From Glycomyces amatae (GTDB lineage Bacteria > Actinomycetota > Actinomycetes > Mycobacteriales > Micromonosporaceae), in assembly GCF_020991375.1 (NCBI RefSeq), contig NZ_JAJLQZ010000001.1, positions 62,001 through 126,000 on the forward strand: 64,000 nt of DNA. Direction: 5' to 3'. The position numbers and the translations under genes were made by a program. Positions 46,327 through 54,477 of the stretch are shown piece by piece. The first letter of the stretch is position 1; the number at the start of each line of letters is the position of its first letter. The notes below the pieces were generated by a model. It did not search any database and was not told the origin of the DNA. It was given only the letters and a program-made list of their open reading frames with translations.

Positions 46327-47325
46327 TCAGGCGTAGGGGTCGGTGTCGACGATGGTGCGGACGATCGCCGCCAGCTCCTCGACCCGCTCGATGCCCTCGG
46401 CGTCCGAGGCCGAGCCGCCGGTCATGATCGCGATCTCGATGGGCGACTCGGTGTCCCCGGCGATGACGCCGATCGAGTTGACGACCCACTCGCCGCCCAT
46501 GGCGTCGCGGGTGTCCCAGCCGTTCTTCATCCACACGGCCTCGTCGTCGCGGGCCGCCGCCGAGACGCCCCACTCCTGGAAGTCGGCGAGGTCGCCCATG
46601 AGCGAGCGCGCGTACTCGACCTGCTCGGCGTCGAGCACCCCGCCCTCCTCGTACAGCGCGAGCTCGAGCACCCGCAGCTGGTCGACGGCCGTGGTCTGGG
46701 TCTTCCCCCACTGCTCGGTCTCGTTCGGGTTGGTGTTCTCCAGCCCGAAGTCGAGGTGCGCCTGGGCGATCGCCGCGTGCCCGTCGTCGAACGTCCCGCC
46801 GTAGAGCACGTCGTTCGTCGCCTCGTTGTCCGAGTTGCGGATCATCAGCTCGGCGCGGTCCAGGAGCCAGCCGGGCACCTCGTCGAGCGTGCCGTACTCC
46901 TCGAGCATCATCGCGAGGATCTCGACCTTGACGATCGAGGCGGTGTCGTACTGGACGTCGCCCTCGTAGTCGAGCTGGAACTCGCCGTCGTCCACCGCGA
47001 CCGAGGCGTAGAAGTTCTCGTCCTCCAGCCCCGTCATGTACTCCTCGACGGCCCGCTCGAGGTCGGCCTGGAGCTGGGCCTCGGCGGCCTGGCGCCGCTC
47101 CTCGTCCGAGGGCAGCATGGACGAGTCGGAGACCGCCGACTCGTCGGCCTGCGAACCGGGCAGGGTCTCCTCGGCGGAGCCGCCCGACCCGCCGTCGTCG
47201 CCGGCGACACCGGTCAGGTAGACCGTCGCCGCCACGAGCACGGCGAGGGCCGGCACGGCGAGGTAGGGCCAGAGCCGGCGCGAGGCGTGGGGCTTAGCGG
47301 TCACAGCGGGGAACCTGATCTTCAA
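46327..47325 (-). CDS. Serine hydrolase of the class A beta-lactamase fold
   Basis: A 332-residue exported protein. A basic start and a helix at about 20-42 (YLAVPALAVLVAATVYLTGV) act as signal anchor or signal peptide, followed by a linker and a Glu-rich helix. The catalytic domain has the SxxK motif in YDTASIVKVEIL, the SDN motif in MIRNSDNEATND and KNGWD in place of KTG. Such proteins include beta-lactamases and peptidoglycan-directed homologues. The usual E166 region is not obvious, so penicillin hydrolysis is uncertain. The start is TTG 47325 or the in-frame GTG seven codons later, which has AGG at better spacing. Confidence 0.85.
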   Translation of the reverse strand: MKIRFPAVTAKPHASRRLWPYLAVPALAVLVAATVYLTGVAGDDGGSGGSAEETLPGSQADESAVSDSSMLPSDEERRQAAEAQLQADLERAVEEYMTGLEDENFYASVAVDDGEFQLDYEGDVQYDTASIVKVEILAMMLEEYGTLDEVPGWLLDRAELMIRNSDNEATNDVLYGGTFDDGHAAIAQAHLDFGLENTNPNETEQWGKTQTTAVDQLRVLELALYEEGGVLDAEQVEYARSLMGDLADFQEWGVSAAARDDEAVWMKNGWDTRDAMGGEWVVNSIGVIAGDTESPIEIAIMTGGSASDAEGIERVEELAAIVRTIVDTDPYA

Positions 47326-47625
47326 TGCGGGGGACGCGGACGAAGTACTCGGCCCACGCTAAAGCAGTCACCGAAGCGACCACAAGCAGAGTCGATGGAG
47401 AGTTCCGTAACGGTTGCGTATCGGTGCCCGACCTGCGCCCGCGTACCCCGCTCCCTCCATCATCGCTCGCCGGCCCGCCGCCGTCCAACGGCGAAGCGCC
47501 CGTCGCGGGACGGGCGCTTCGATCAGGAGCATTCGTGAATGCGGGGCCGTGAGGCACTGGTCCGGGCACTCGGTGTGGGACCTGGGGAGGAATTGACCAT
47601 CAACGATCGCCCGAGGCGCAGTGCC
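47326..47625. other. Gene-free spacer upstream of the serine hydrolase
   Basis: About 300 bases between two minus-strand transcription units. The first 170 bases should hold the serine-hydrolase promoter but no clear boxes were recognised. The remainder holds a terminator hairpin and the left arm of a long-range inverted repeat, both listed separately. Confidence 0.4.
47493..47520. terminator. Terminator hairpin
   Basis: A 12-bp stem GAAGCGCCCGTC with its complement and a 4-base loop GCGG. It is placed to end the minus-strand unit of the cupredoxin-like gene and its small downstream frame. Confidence 0.75.
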
Positions 47626-47630
47626 TCACG
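47549..47630. repeat. Long-range 11-bp perfect inverted repeat
   Basis: GTGAGGCACTG (47549-47559) is repeated in reverse complement at 47620-47630, enclosing 60 bases. The right arm overlaps the stop of a small hypothetical frame. Confidence 0.7.
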
Positions 47631-47892
47631 GAGACTCCGCCGTGCCGGACCGGGTCGAGGCCCGCGGCGCCGCCGCGGCGGAGGCCGCGAGCGGCGTCCT
47701 GGCCTCCGGGCGCCGCGACCGCGCGTAGGGCGCGCGGGCGCGGGCCGGTTCCGGGCCGGCGACGCACCGGGCCGCCCGCTGCCGGTCGCGCCGGTTGCGC
47801 ACGCGCCCGCCGGACCAGGCCGGCGTGCGGTGGGCGGTACCGGACGCGGCGGCCGCCTGCGGCGCCGGGGACTGCGGGGCGAGGGCCGTCAT
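47626..47892 (-). CDS. Small hypothetical protein (doubtful)
   Basis: An 88-residue frame whose ATG overlaps the stop of the upstream cupredoxin-like gene (ATGA), the only real support for it. The product is Ala- and Arg-rich (HRTPAWSGGRVRNRRDRQR) with no recognisable domain, signal or helix. High-GC sequence often leaves such frames open by chance. If translated, it would be coupled to the preceding gene. A terminator hairpin lies about 105 bases downstream. Confidence 0.3.
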   Translation of the reverse strand: MTALAPQSPAPQAAAASGTAHRTPAWSGGRVRNRRDRQRAARCVAGPEPARARAPYARSRRPEARTPLAASAAAAPRASTRSGTAESP

Positions 47893-48839
47893 GCCGTCGC
47901 CCGCTGCTTCAGGAGGGTGCGCGCCACCGCGGCGGCCACCCCCACCAGGCAGATGATCGCCACGAGGGCGAGCAGGCCGTTCGCGCCGTCGGCGACCGCC
48001 TTCGGGTCGACCGCGACGACCTCGTCCTCGGCGGCGGGCGCCTCGTCGCCGGGGTTCGCGTCATCGGCGCCCGGCGGCGGGCCGAACGCGTTGACCTCCG
48101 ACTCGGCGTCGTCGGCGCCCTCCTCGGCGTCCGCCGCGGCCGCGTCGTCCTCCTCGGCCGCCTCGTCGGCGGCACCGGCGTCGGGGCCCTGCTGGGCCGT
48201 GCCCTCGCCCGCGCCGCGGTCCTGCGGCTCCGAGTCCGGCTCGGCCTCGTCCTCGGGCTCGTCGACCGCCGGGAGCTCGTGCTCGTCCGGCTCCTCGGTG
48301 CCCGACTCGTCCTCTTCGGACTGCGCGTCGACCACCAGCACCTGCGCCGACTCGTACTCGGCGAACAGGCCGTGGCAGGAGGGAACCATCGCGACCTCGG
48401 CCGACCGGTTCATCTCGAACACCTGGGTCGCGCCCGAGGCGATGTCGTACACCTCGCCGCCCACGTGCAGCTCGGCCGCGGTGCCCAGGTCGTTGCTGTA
48501 GCGCACCTGCGAGCCCCGCTCCACCGTCACCTCGGACGAGTCGGGGATCGACGACGCCGACATCAGGCCGAGCGTCCCGCAGTCGCCGCTGAACACGATC
48601 TCGCCGCCGCCGCCCGCCTCCGGCTCCTCGGCCGTCGCGATGCTCACGCCGGCCGCACCGCCGACCGCGAGCATCGAGGCCGCCGAGACCGCCGCCAGGC
48701 GGGAGCGGCGCCGCTGCGAACGGCGGTCCCGCGCCTCCTGGAGCGCCGGGGCGACCCGGCCGTCGTTCACCGGGTACGGCAGCGGGGGACGCGTCTGGGC
48801 CCGGGACTGCTGACCGAGCTTCGTGGTGTGTCTTCCCAT
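47889..48839 (-). CDS. Membrane-anchored extracellular protein, cupredoxin-like
   Basis: A 316-residue exported protein. A long basic start (HTTKLGQQSRAQTR... DRRSQRRRSR) precedes a signal helix at about 47-70 (LAAVSAASMLAVGGAAGVSIA). A small beta domain follows with CGTLGLMSASSIPDSSEVTV, RGSQVRYSNDLG and MVPSCHGLFAEYESAQVLVV, resembling cupredoxin-type folds, though no complete copper site is seen. About 130 very acidic residues of Asp, Glu and Ala then lead to a C-terminal helix (LLALVAIICLVGVAAAVARTLL) with a basic end. The layout suggests a wall-spanning stalk. Function unknown. Confidence 0.7.
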   Translation of the reverse strand: MGRHTTKLGQQSRAQTRPPLPYPVNDGRVAPALQEARDRRSQRRRSRLAAVSAASMLAVGGAAGVSIATAEEPEAGGGGEIVFSGDCGTLGLMSASSIPDSSEVTVERGSQVRYSNDLGTAAELHVGGEVYDIASGATQVFEMNRSAEVAMVPSCHGLFAEYESAQVLVVDAQSEEDESGTEEPDEHELPAVDEPEDEAEPDSEPQDRGAGEGTAQQGPDAGAADEAAEEDDAAAADAEEGADDAESEVNAFGPPPGADDANPGDEAPAAEDEVVAVDPKAVADGANGLLALVAIICLVGVAAAVARTLLKQRATA

Positions 48840-49062
48840 GCCTGTGTGTCTCCAACTGCGTCTTCGGACGGGTGCCGACCCGAGGCGCCGCGCGAATCAG
48901 GTCTCAACCCCGTTCAACGACCCGGCGGCCGAAAGGTGACGGCCCGCCCCGCCGCGGATTCGCGCCCCGCCCCCGGCCCGCCCGTCCTCATGCGCCCGTA
49001 CCGCACGGGGCGACCGTCCGTAGGATGTGCGCAACAGCACCGAGGGAGACCGCGAGAACCCC

Positions 49063-50964
49063 ATGGCGATCACCGAGACCACCTCTGAGGACGGGCGCGA
49101 GCCCGACGACGGCTCCCCCGCGCCCGCGGGCGGCCCGCGGGACGAGGCCGCCCCGGCGCCGGCCGACGACCACGACCGCTGGCGGCGCTTCGCCGACGAC
49201 GACGGCACCGCGCCCCTCGACGCCGCCCCGCCCGGGCGCTGGCGCCGCACCGGCCGCCTGCTCGTCCGCGGCGCCCGCAGCGAATGGACCCTCGCCGGGC
49301 TTTTCAGCGTCCTCCTCGCCGTCGCCATGACCTGGCCGCTCGCCAAGGACCTCGACGACGTCGTCCCCCACGACACCGGCGACCCGCTCCTGCTCACCTA
49401 CATCCTCGGCTGGGTCGGCCACGCCCTGCGCGAGAACCCCGCCGGGATCTGGGACACCAACAGCTTCTGGCCCCTCACCGACGCCTACCTCTTCACCGAC
49501 ACCCTCCTCGGCTACGCGCCCCTCGCGCTCTTCATCACCGGGCCGACCAGCGCCCTCGTCGTCTACAACCTGCTCTACATCGGCACGTTCGCGCTCGCGT
49601 TCCTCGGCGCCTACGCCCTGCTGCGCCAGCTCGGCGCCCGCGTCGCCGGCTCCGCCGTCGCCGCCGCCGCGTTCGCCTACGCCCCCTGGAAGCTCGGCCA
49701 GGCCGGGCACCTCCAGGTGCTCTCCGTCGGCGGCATCGCCCTCGCCCTGGCGATGCTCGCGCGCGGCCACGGCTGGTCCCTGCGCGACGGCTTCAGGAGC
49801 GAGCGCCAGCGGCCCGGCTGGATCGTCGCCGGATGGCTCACCGCCCTGTGGCAGTTCTCGATCGGCGCCGGGCTCGGCATCCCGTTCGTCTACCTGCTGC
49901 TGGGGATCGGCGTCGTGGTGGGCCTGCACTGGCTCGTGACGCGCCCGCGCCTGCGCTGGCAGACCCTCGCGGCCGACGGCGTCGGCGGCGTCGTCTTCAG
50001 CCTCGGGGTCCTGTGGATCGCCGACAAGCACGCCGTCGTCGCCCGCGCCTACCCCGAGGCGGTCCGCGACGTCGACTACATCAGCTGGTTCAGCCCCACC
50101 TGGCAGAGCTTCATCATCGCCCCGGAGGAGTCGCGGGTGTGGGGCGCGGCCCACGAGGCCGCCCGCGCCGACCTGACGTGGGCGCCCGAGCAGGCGCTCC
50201 TGGTCGGCTTCACGCTCGTCGCGCTCGCCGTGGCGGGCCTGGTCTGGTCGTGCTGGACCGGGTGGCAGCGGTGCTGGCTGCTCCTCGGCGGGGCCGCGGT
50301 GTTCGCGGTCAGCATGGGCCCCAACTTCCTCGACCGCGGCGCGTGGGCGTGGGCGCCGCTGTACGAGTACGCGCCGGGCTGGGACGCGATCCGCACCCCC
50401 GGGCGCCTGGCCATCTACCTGACGCTGATCCTCGCGGTGCTCGCGGCCGGGACGCTCACGCGGATCGCCGACGAGGCCGACGCGGTGGCGCACGCCGCCC
50501 GCGTCGACAAGCGCCTGAAGGTGAAGGCGCCCAAGCGGGTCCATGCGCTGCTGTTCCTGCCGATCGGCCTGGTGCTGTGGGAGGGGCTGACGGTGGCCCC
50601 CTATGTGCCGGTGCCCGAGGCGCCGGTCGACATGGCCGCGCTGGAGGGGCCGGTGCTGTTCCTGCCCTCGGGCGGCGGGGACACGAAGGTGCAGTACTGG
50701 AGCACGGACGGGTTCGTGGAGGTCGCCAACGGCGTCGCGGCGTTCACGCCGGACGAGCAGGCGGGCCTGCGCTCGATGTCGCTGGACTTCCCGAACGACG
50801 AGTCGGTCGCGTCGCTGCGCGAGGCGGGCATCGAGACCGTGGTGGTCCTGCCGGGCTCGCTCCCGGGCAGCGACTGGTCCGGACTCGACACGGAGGCGGA
50901 GCCGTTCGGCGTCGGCGTGGAGCGCACCGATGACGCGGTGATCTACGACCTCGACCCGAACTGA
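49063..50964 (+). CDS. Polytopic membrane protein, GT-C glycosyltransferase-like
   Basis: A 633-residue protein with a ~65-residue charged cytoplasmic start and about ten to twelve helices. The first (WTLAGLFSVLLAVAMTWPLAK) is followed by DLDDVVPHDTGDPLLLTYILGW, whose acidic residues resemble the GT-C catalytic loop, then VYNLLYIGTFALAFLGAYALL and AAAFAYAPWKLGQAGHLQ. The last 130 residues, after a final helix (ALLFLPIGLVLWEGLTVAP), form an external globular part. TAGGAT at 49021-49026 fits a start about 30 bases before ATG 49063, with GGGAGA between. Donor and acceptor are unknown. Confidence 0.72.
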   Translation: MAITETTSEDGREPDDGSPAPAGGPRDEAAPAPADDHDRWRRFADDDGTAPLDAAPPGRWRRTGRLLVRGARSEWTLAGLFSVLLAVAMTWPLAKDLDDVVPHDTGDPLLLTYILGWVGHALRENPAGIWDTNSFWPLTDAYLFTDTLLGYAPLALFITGPTSALVVYNLLYIGTFALAFLGAYALLRQLGARVAGSAVAAAAFAYAPWKLGQAGHLQVLSVGGIALALAMLARGHGWSLRDGFRSERQRPGWIVAGWLTALWQFSIGAGLGIPFVYLLLGIGVVVGLHWLVTRPRLRWQTLAADGVGGVVFSLGVLWIADKHAVVARAYPEAVRDVDYISWFSPTWQSFIIAPEESRVWGAAHEAARADLTWAPEQALLVGFTLVALAVAGLVWSCWTGWQRCWLLLGGAAVFAVSMGPNFLDRGAWAWAPLYEYAPGWDAIRTPGRLAIYLTLILAVLAAGTLTRIADEADAVAHAARVDKRLKVKAPKRVHALLFLPIGLVLWEGLTVAPYVPVPEAPVDMAALEGPVLFLPSGGGDTKVQYWSTDGFVEVANGVAAFTPDEQAGLRSMSLDFPNDESVASLREAGIETVVVLPGSLPGSDWSGLDTEAEPFGVGVERTDDAVIYDLDPN

Positions 50965-50992
50965 GCCGCGAAAGCGGACCCGTTAAAAACGC

Positions 50993-51059
50993 ATATTCCG
51001 TAAATTCCGGATATGTCCCCTAAGGGACCCCTGGTTCGAAAGTACCCGCGGGGTACGAC
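50993..51059 (+). repeat. Conserved intergenic element, copy B
   Basis: It begins ATATTCCG. The aligned core starts at 51004 with ATTCCGGATATGTCCCC, continues TAAGGGACCCCTGG and ends CGCGGGGTACGAC. It is less regular than copies A and C (an extra ATATTCC-like start and two one-base gaps) but shares the same blocks in the same order. It lies between convergent genes. Confidence 0.65.
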
Positions 51060-51092
51060 ATTCCAAGGCGCGCAAGTGAACACGAACCATGC

Positions 51093-51596
51093 TCACGAAG
51101 GGCCCATGGGGGTCAGGAACGCCAGCGACCCCACCGCGTCCAGGCGCGGCGGTGCGTGCAGCGGCGAGGCCGTCACGTCGAAGGTCCGGTGCACGCCGCG
51201 GCAGTCGATGCGCATCAGGCTCCGCTCCAGCGCGTCCGTCTGGAGCGCCTGCACCGGCGCGAGCCGCGCCAGCTCCGCGTCCACCAGCGGGTGCGCGCCC
51301 GCCGAGAAGTCCAGGAAGCGCAGGCCCGCGTCGAGGAAGCGCGGCGTCAGGAGCTCGACGTCGGGCGGGAGGCCGAGCGCGCGCCGGGCCTCGCGCGAGA
51401 TCGCCACGATCCGCGTGTCGGCCGCCAGCAGCAGGCACGCGTCGGCACTGGCCGACACGGCGGTGCGCCAGGTGGACAGCGTCGGGTCGAGCCGCCTGCC
51501 ATCGGGTCCGGGCGCCGTGGCCCGGAGCGGGATGACCAGTTCGAGTTGCGTCAATTGGGCGTTCCAGGGGGTAGTCGTAACGCTCAGTCTGTCCAC
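51093..51596 (-). CDS. PAS-like sensor domain protein
   Basis: A 167-residue stand-alone protein. The core SADACLLLAADTRIVAISREARRALGL resembles the start of a PAS domain, followed by LLTPRFLDAGLRFLDFSAG and FDVTASPLHAPP in the position of the final strands. No output domain is attached. GTG 51596 is the only start close to the conserved part. The spacer to arcA is only 50 bases and must hold both promoters, so common control is possible. Ligand and partner are unknown. Confidence 0.6.
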   Translation of the reverse strand: MDRLSVTTTPWNAQLTQLELVIPLRATAPGPDGRRLDPTLSTWRTAVSASADACLLLAADTRIVAISREARRALGLPPDVELLTPRFLDAGLRFLDFSAGAHPLVDAELARLAPVQALQTDALERSLMRIDCRGVHRTFDVTASPLHAPPRLDAVGSLAFLTPMGPS

Positions 51597-51611
51597 GTTA
51601 ACAGAGAAAAG

Positions 51612-51640
51612 TTGATCTTCGTCCCCCGCGCGTCTACCCT
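51612..51640 (+). promoter_or_regulatory. arcA promoter
   Basis: TTGATC (51612-51617), 17 bases, then TACCCT (51635-51640). The ATG of arcA begins seven bases later, so transcription should start on or next to the start codon. Confidence 0.65.
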
Positions 51641-51646
51641 CGGGTC

Positions 51647-52858
51647 ATGAGTGCCAACGACGCGCCCGCTTACGGAGTCCACTCCGAGGTGGGGCGCCTT
51701 CGCAGCGTCATGCTCCACCGCCCGGGCGGGGAACTGCGCCGCCTGACGCCGCGCAACACCGGGGCACTGCTGTTCGACGGCATCCCGTGGGTCGAGCGGG
51801 CCCAGGCCGAGCACGACCGGTTCGCGGGCACCCTCCTCGAGCACGGCGTCGAGGTCCTGTACGTCGCGTCGCTGCTCAGCGAGTGCTTCGAGCTGCCCGA
51901 GGCCCGCGAGGCCGTCACCGTCTCGGTGACCGCCGACCCGCGCCTGGGCCAGACGCTCGGCCGCGAACTCGCCGCGCACCTCGCCGACCTCGAACCCGAG
52001 CGCCTCGCCGCGGTCCTCATCGAGGGCCTCACCAAGGAGGAGTTCGGCACCTCGAGCTCGCTGCGGCACAAGATGATGCGGCCCACCGACTTCGTGATCG
52101 ACCCGCTGCCGAACATGATGTTCACGCGGGACTCCTCGGTGTGGATCGGCGACGCGGTCGCCGTGACCAGCCTCGCGATGCCCGCGCGCCGCCGCGAGAC
52201 CACGCTGACGGGCATCATCTACCACCACCACCCGCGGTTCGCCGCGGTCCCGAAGCTCTACGACCCCTCCCTCGAGCACCTCGAAGGCGGCGACGTGCTG
52301 GCCCTCGCGCCGGGCGTCCTCGCCGTCGGCGTCGGCGAGCGCACCACCCCGGCCGGGGCCGAGCGCCTGGCGCGCAAGGCCTTCGAGCACGGCACGGTGC
52401 ACACGGTGCTGGTGGTGCCGATCGCGCAGCGCCGCGCCACGATGCACCTGGACACGGTCTGCACCATGGTCGACCGGGACCGGATGGTCATGTACGCCCC
52501 GGCCGAGCAGCGCCTGGAGGCGTACACCCTCACCAGCGACGGCAGCGGCGGCCTGGATATCAAGGGCCCCAGGCGCTTCCTCGACGCCGCGGCCGAGGCC
52601 ATCGGCGTCGATCGCATCGAGATCGTCCACACCGGCGAGCGCGACGTGGTCACCGCCGAGCGCGAGCAGTGGGACGACGGCAACAACACCCTCGCGCTCG
52701 CGCCGGGCCTCGCGGTCGCCTACGAGCGCAACACGGTCACCAACGCGCGCCTGGAGCGCGCCGGGATCAAGGTCCTCACCATCCCCGGCTCCGAACTCGG
52801 CTCGGGCCGGGGCGGCCCGAGGTGCATGTCCTGCCCCTCGACCCGCGACCGCGCCTAG
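51647..52858 (+). CDS. arcA: Arginine deiminase
   Basis: Hydrolyses arginine to citrulline and ammonia. It has 403 residues, full length. Family motifs are [81 protein letters not shown] and the catalytic cysteine Cys393 in GGPRCMSCP. No ornithine carbamoyltransferase or carbamate kinase gene adjoins, so it is not part of a complete ADI operon here and may serve nitrogen supply or pH control. The message looks leaderless. Confidence 0.96.
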   Translation: MSANDAPAYGVHSEVGRLRSVMLHRPGGELRRLTPRNTGALLFDGIPWVERAQAEHDRFAGTLLEHGVEVLYVASLLSECFELPEAREAVTVSVTADPRLGQTLGRELAAHLADLEPERLAAVLIEGLTKEEFGTSSSLRHKMMRPTDFVIDPLPNMMFTRDSSVWIGDAVAVTSLAMPARRRETTLTGIIYHHHPRFAAVPKLYDPSLEHLEGGDVLALAPGVLAVGVGERTTPAGAERLARKAFEHGTVHTVLVVPIAQRRATMHLDTVCTMVDRDRMVMYAPAEQRLEAYTLTSDGSGGLDIKGPRRFLDAAAEAIGVDRIEIVHTGERDVVTAEREQWDDGNNTLALAPGLAVAYERNTVTNARLERAGIKVLTIPGSELGSGRGGPRCMSCPSTRDRA

Positions 52859-52873
52859 GGCCCGGAGACGACC

Positions 52874-52903
52874 GAGGCCGCGCCCCTGCCGGGACGCGGC
52901 CTC
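52874..52903. terminator. Two-way terminator between arcA and purD
   Basis: A 9-bp stem GAGGCCGCG/CGCGGCCTC with a 12-base loop, between convergent genes. Confidence 0.75.
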
Positions 52904-52917
52904 ACGCCATGCCGGGT

Positions 52918-54138
52918 CTAGATGTTGGCGGCGATGTCCTTGCGGTAGTAGCCGCCTTCGAGCTTGACGCCCTCGGCGATCGCGTACGCCTCCTGGCGGG
53001 CCTGCGCGACCGAGCCGCCGGTGCCCACGCAGTTGAGGACGCGGCCGCCGGTGGCGATGAGCTGGCCCGAGGCGTCCAGGGCGGTCCCGGCGTGGAACAC
53101 GCCGTCCTCGTCGGCGCCGTACAGCGGCCGCCCGGTCACCGTGGTGCCCGGGTAGCCCTCGTTGGCGATCACCACGCACACGGCGGCGCCCTCGCGCCAC
53201 CACAGGTGGCCGACGTCGGCGAGCTTCCCGGTGGCGGCCGCGAGGAGCAGCTCGCCCAGCGGGGTCTCCAGCAGCGCGAGCACCGCCTGGATCTCGGGGT
53301 CGCCGAAGCGCGCGTTGAACTCGACCACCTTGAGGCCCTTGGCGGTCAGGGCGAGGCCGCAGTACAGGGTGCCGACGAACGGGATGCCGCGTCCGGCCAG
53401 CTCGGCCAGGGTCGGCTCGGCGACGCGCTCCATGATCTCGGCGACCAGGTCGTCCGGGGCCCACGGCAGCGGCGTGTACGCGCCCATGCCGCCGGTGTTG
53501 GGGCCGGTGCCGCCGTCGCCGATGCGCTTGAAGTCCTGGGCGGGGAGCAGCGCCTTGGCGGTCGTGCCGTCGCTGACGACGAACAGGGAGACCTCGGGGC
53601 CGTCGAGGTACTCCTCGATGACGACCTGGTCGCAGTCGAGGGCGTGGGCGAGCGCCTGCTCGCGGTCCTCGGTGACCACGACGCCCTTGCCGGCGGCGAG
53701 GCCGTCCTCCTTGACCACGTAGGGGGCGCCGAACTCGTCGAGCGCGGCCTCGGCCTCCTCGCGGGTGCGGCAGGAGCGGGCGGCGGCGGTCGGGACGCCC
53801 GCGGCGGCCATGACCTCCTTCGCGAAGGCCTTGGAGCCCTCGATGCGGGCGGCCGCGGCGCTGGGCCCGTAGACGGGGACGCCCTTCGCGCGGACCGCGT
53901 CGGCGACGCCGGCCACCAGCGGCGCCTCGGGGCCGACGATCACGAGGTCGGCGGCGGAGGTCACCGCCAGGGACGCGACGGCGGCCGGGTCGGTCTGGTT
54001 CACCGGCACGCACTCGCCGAGCGCGGCCATGCCGGGGTTGCCGGGGGCGCAGATGAGCCGGGTGACGGATTCGTCCGAGGCCAGCGCCGCCGCGAGGGCG
54101 TGCTCGCGGCCGCCGGAGCCGATCAGGAGTACTCGCAC
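52918..54138 (-). CDS. purD: Phosphoribosylamine--glycine ligase
   Basis: The second step of purine synthesis, ATP-dependent joining of glycine to phosphoribosylamine. It has 406 residues with an ATP-grasp fold. The start is RVLLIGSGGREHALAAALA. Later come ICAPGNPGMAALGE, IVGPEAPLVAGVADAVRA, VKEDGLAAGKGVVVTEDREQ, IEEYLDGPEVSLFVVSDG, GPNTGGMGAYTPLPWAP and the metal site VVEFNARFGDPEIQAVL. GTG 54138 follows a -10-like TAAACT by six bases. It is divergent from purB. Confidence 0.97.
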   Translation of the reverse strand: MRVLLIGSGGREHALAAALASDESVTRLICAPGNPGMAALGECVPVNQTDPAAVASLAVTSAADLVIVGPEAPLVAGVADAVRAKGVPVYGPSAAAARIEGSKAFAKEVMAAAGVPTAAARSCRTREEAEAALDEFGAPYVVKEDGLAAGKGVVVTEDREQALAHALDCDQVVIEEYLDGPEVSLFVVSDGTTAKALLPAQDFKRIGDGGTGPNTGGMGAYTPLPWAPDDLVAEIMERVAEPTLAELAGRGIPFVGTLYCGLALTAKGLKVVEFNARFGDPEIQAVLALLETPLGELLLAAATGKLADVGHLWWREGAAVCVVIANEGYPGTTVTGRPLYGADEDGVFHAGTALDASGQLIATGGRVLNCVGTGGSVAQARQEAYAIAEGVKLEGGYYRKDIAANI

Positions 54139-54144
54139 TCCGAC

Positions 54145-54150
54145 AGTTTA
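54145..54150 (-). promoter_or_regulatory. -10 box of leaderless purD
   Basis: TAAACT on the minus strand ends six bases before the GTG start of purD, and no ribosome site is present. Confidence 0.55.
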
Positions 54151-54205
54151 CGGGGCGGATACGTGCTGGTTAACCGCCACGCCGAATGGTTCCCGCCACG
54201 CGGGA

Positions 54206-54289
54206 GCCGCCGCGGGCGTGAAAGCGGCCTGAGGCGGCGGTCCCGGGGCGTATCTCCCCGCCGGGCCCGCCGCGGGCGTGAGAGCGGCC
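54206..54289 (+). repeat. Direct repeat in the purD-purB spacer, period 60
   Basis: GCCGCGGGCGTGAAAGCGGC (54209-54228) recurs at 54269-54288 with one changed base (GAGAGCGG). The 339-base spacer also contains copy 2 of the dispersed repeat and the two divergent promoters, but no gene. Confidence 0.7.
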
Positions 54290-54304
54290 ACACGGCGTCC
54301 CGCT

Positions 54305-54407
54305 TTCGGGTGACACGCGGGCCGCGGGGGCCGGTTTCCGTCGGACCCGCGCGGGAGGGTGGGGCTGCCTTCTTCTCCCCCTGGCGGGCGGGGGTCGGGG
54401 ATGGTAG
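54305..54407 (+). repeat. Dispersed ~103-bp repeat, copy 2
   Basis: It starts TTCGGGTGACACGCGGGCCG, contains CCGTCGGACCCGCGCGGGAG and GGGGCTGCCTTCTTCTCCCC, and ends GGTCGGGGATGGTAG. It is closest to copy 3. Confidence 0.85.
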
Positions 54408-54465
54408 CGGCGCCGCCCGGGTCACCGCGGGCCACCGACGCTGCGGGCGCGTGCGCGCGCAGTGC

Positions 54466-54471
54466 CATGAT
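54466..54471 (+). promoter_or_regulatory. -10 box of leaderless purB
   Basis: CATGAT ends six bases before GTG 54478, and no ribosome site is present. Confidence 0.5.
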
Positions 54472-54477
54472 GGCCCC

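Noticed and set aside
47414..47596. Small plus-strand frame of 60 residues
   Set aside because: No ribosome site, no recognisable sequence, and it crosses a strong terminator hairpin.
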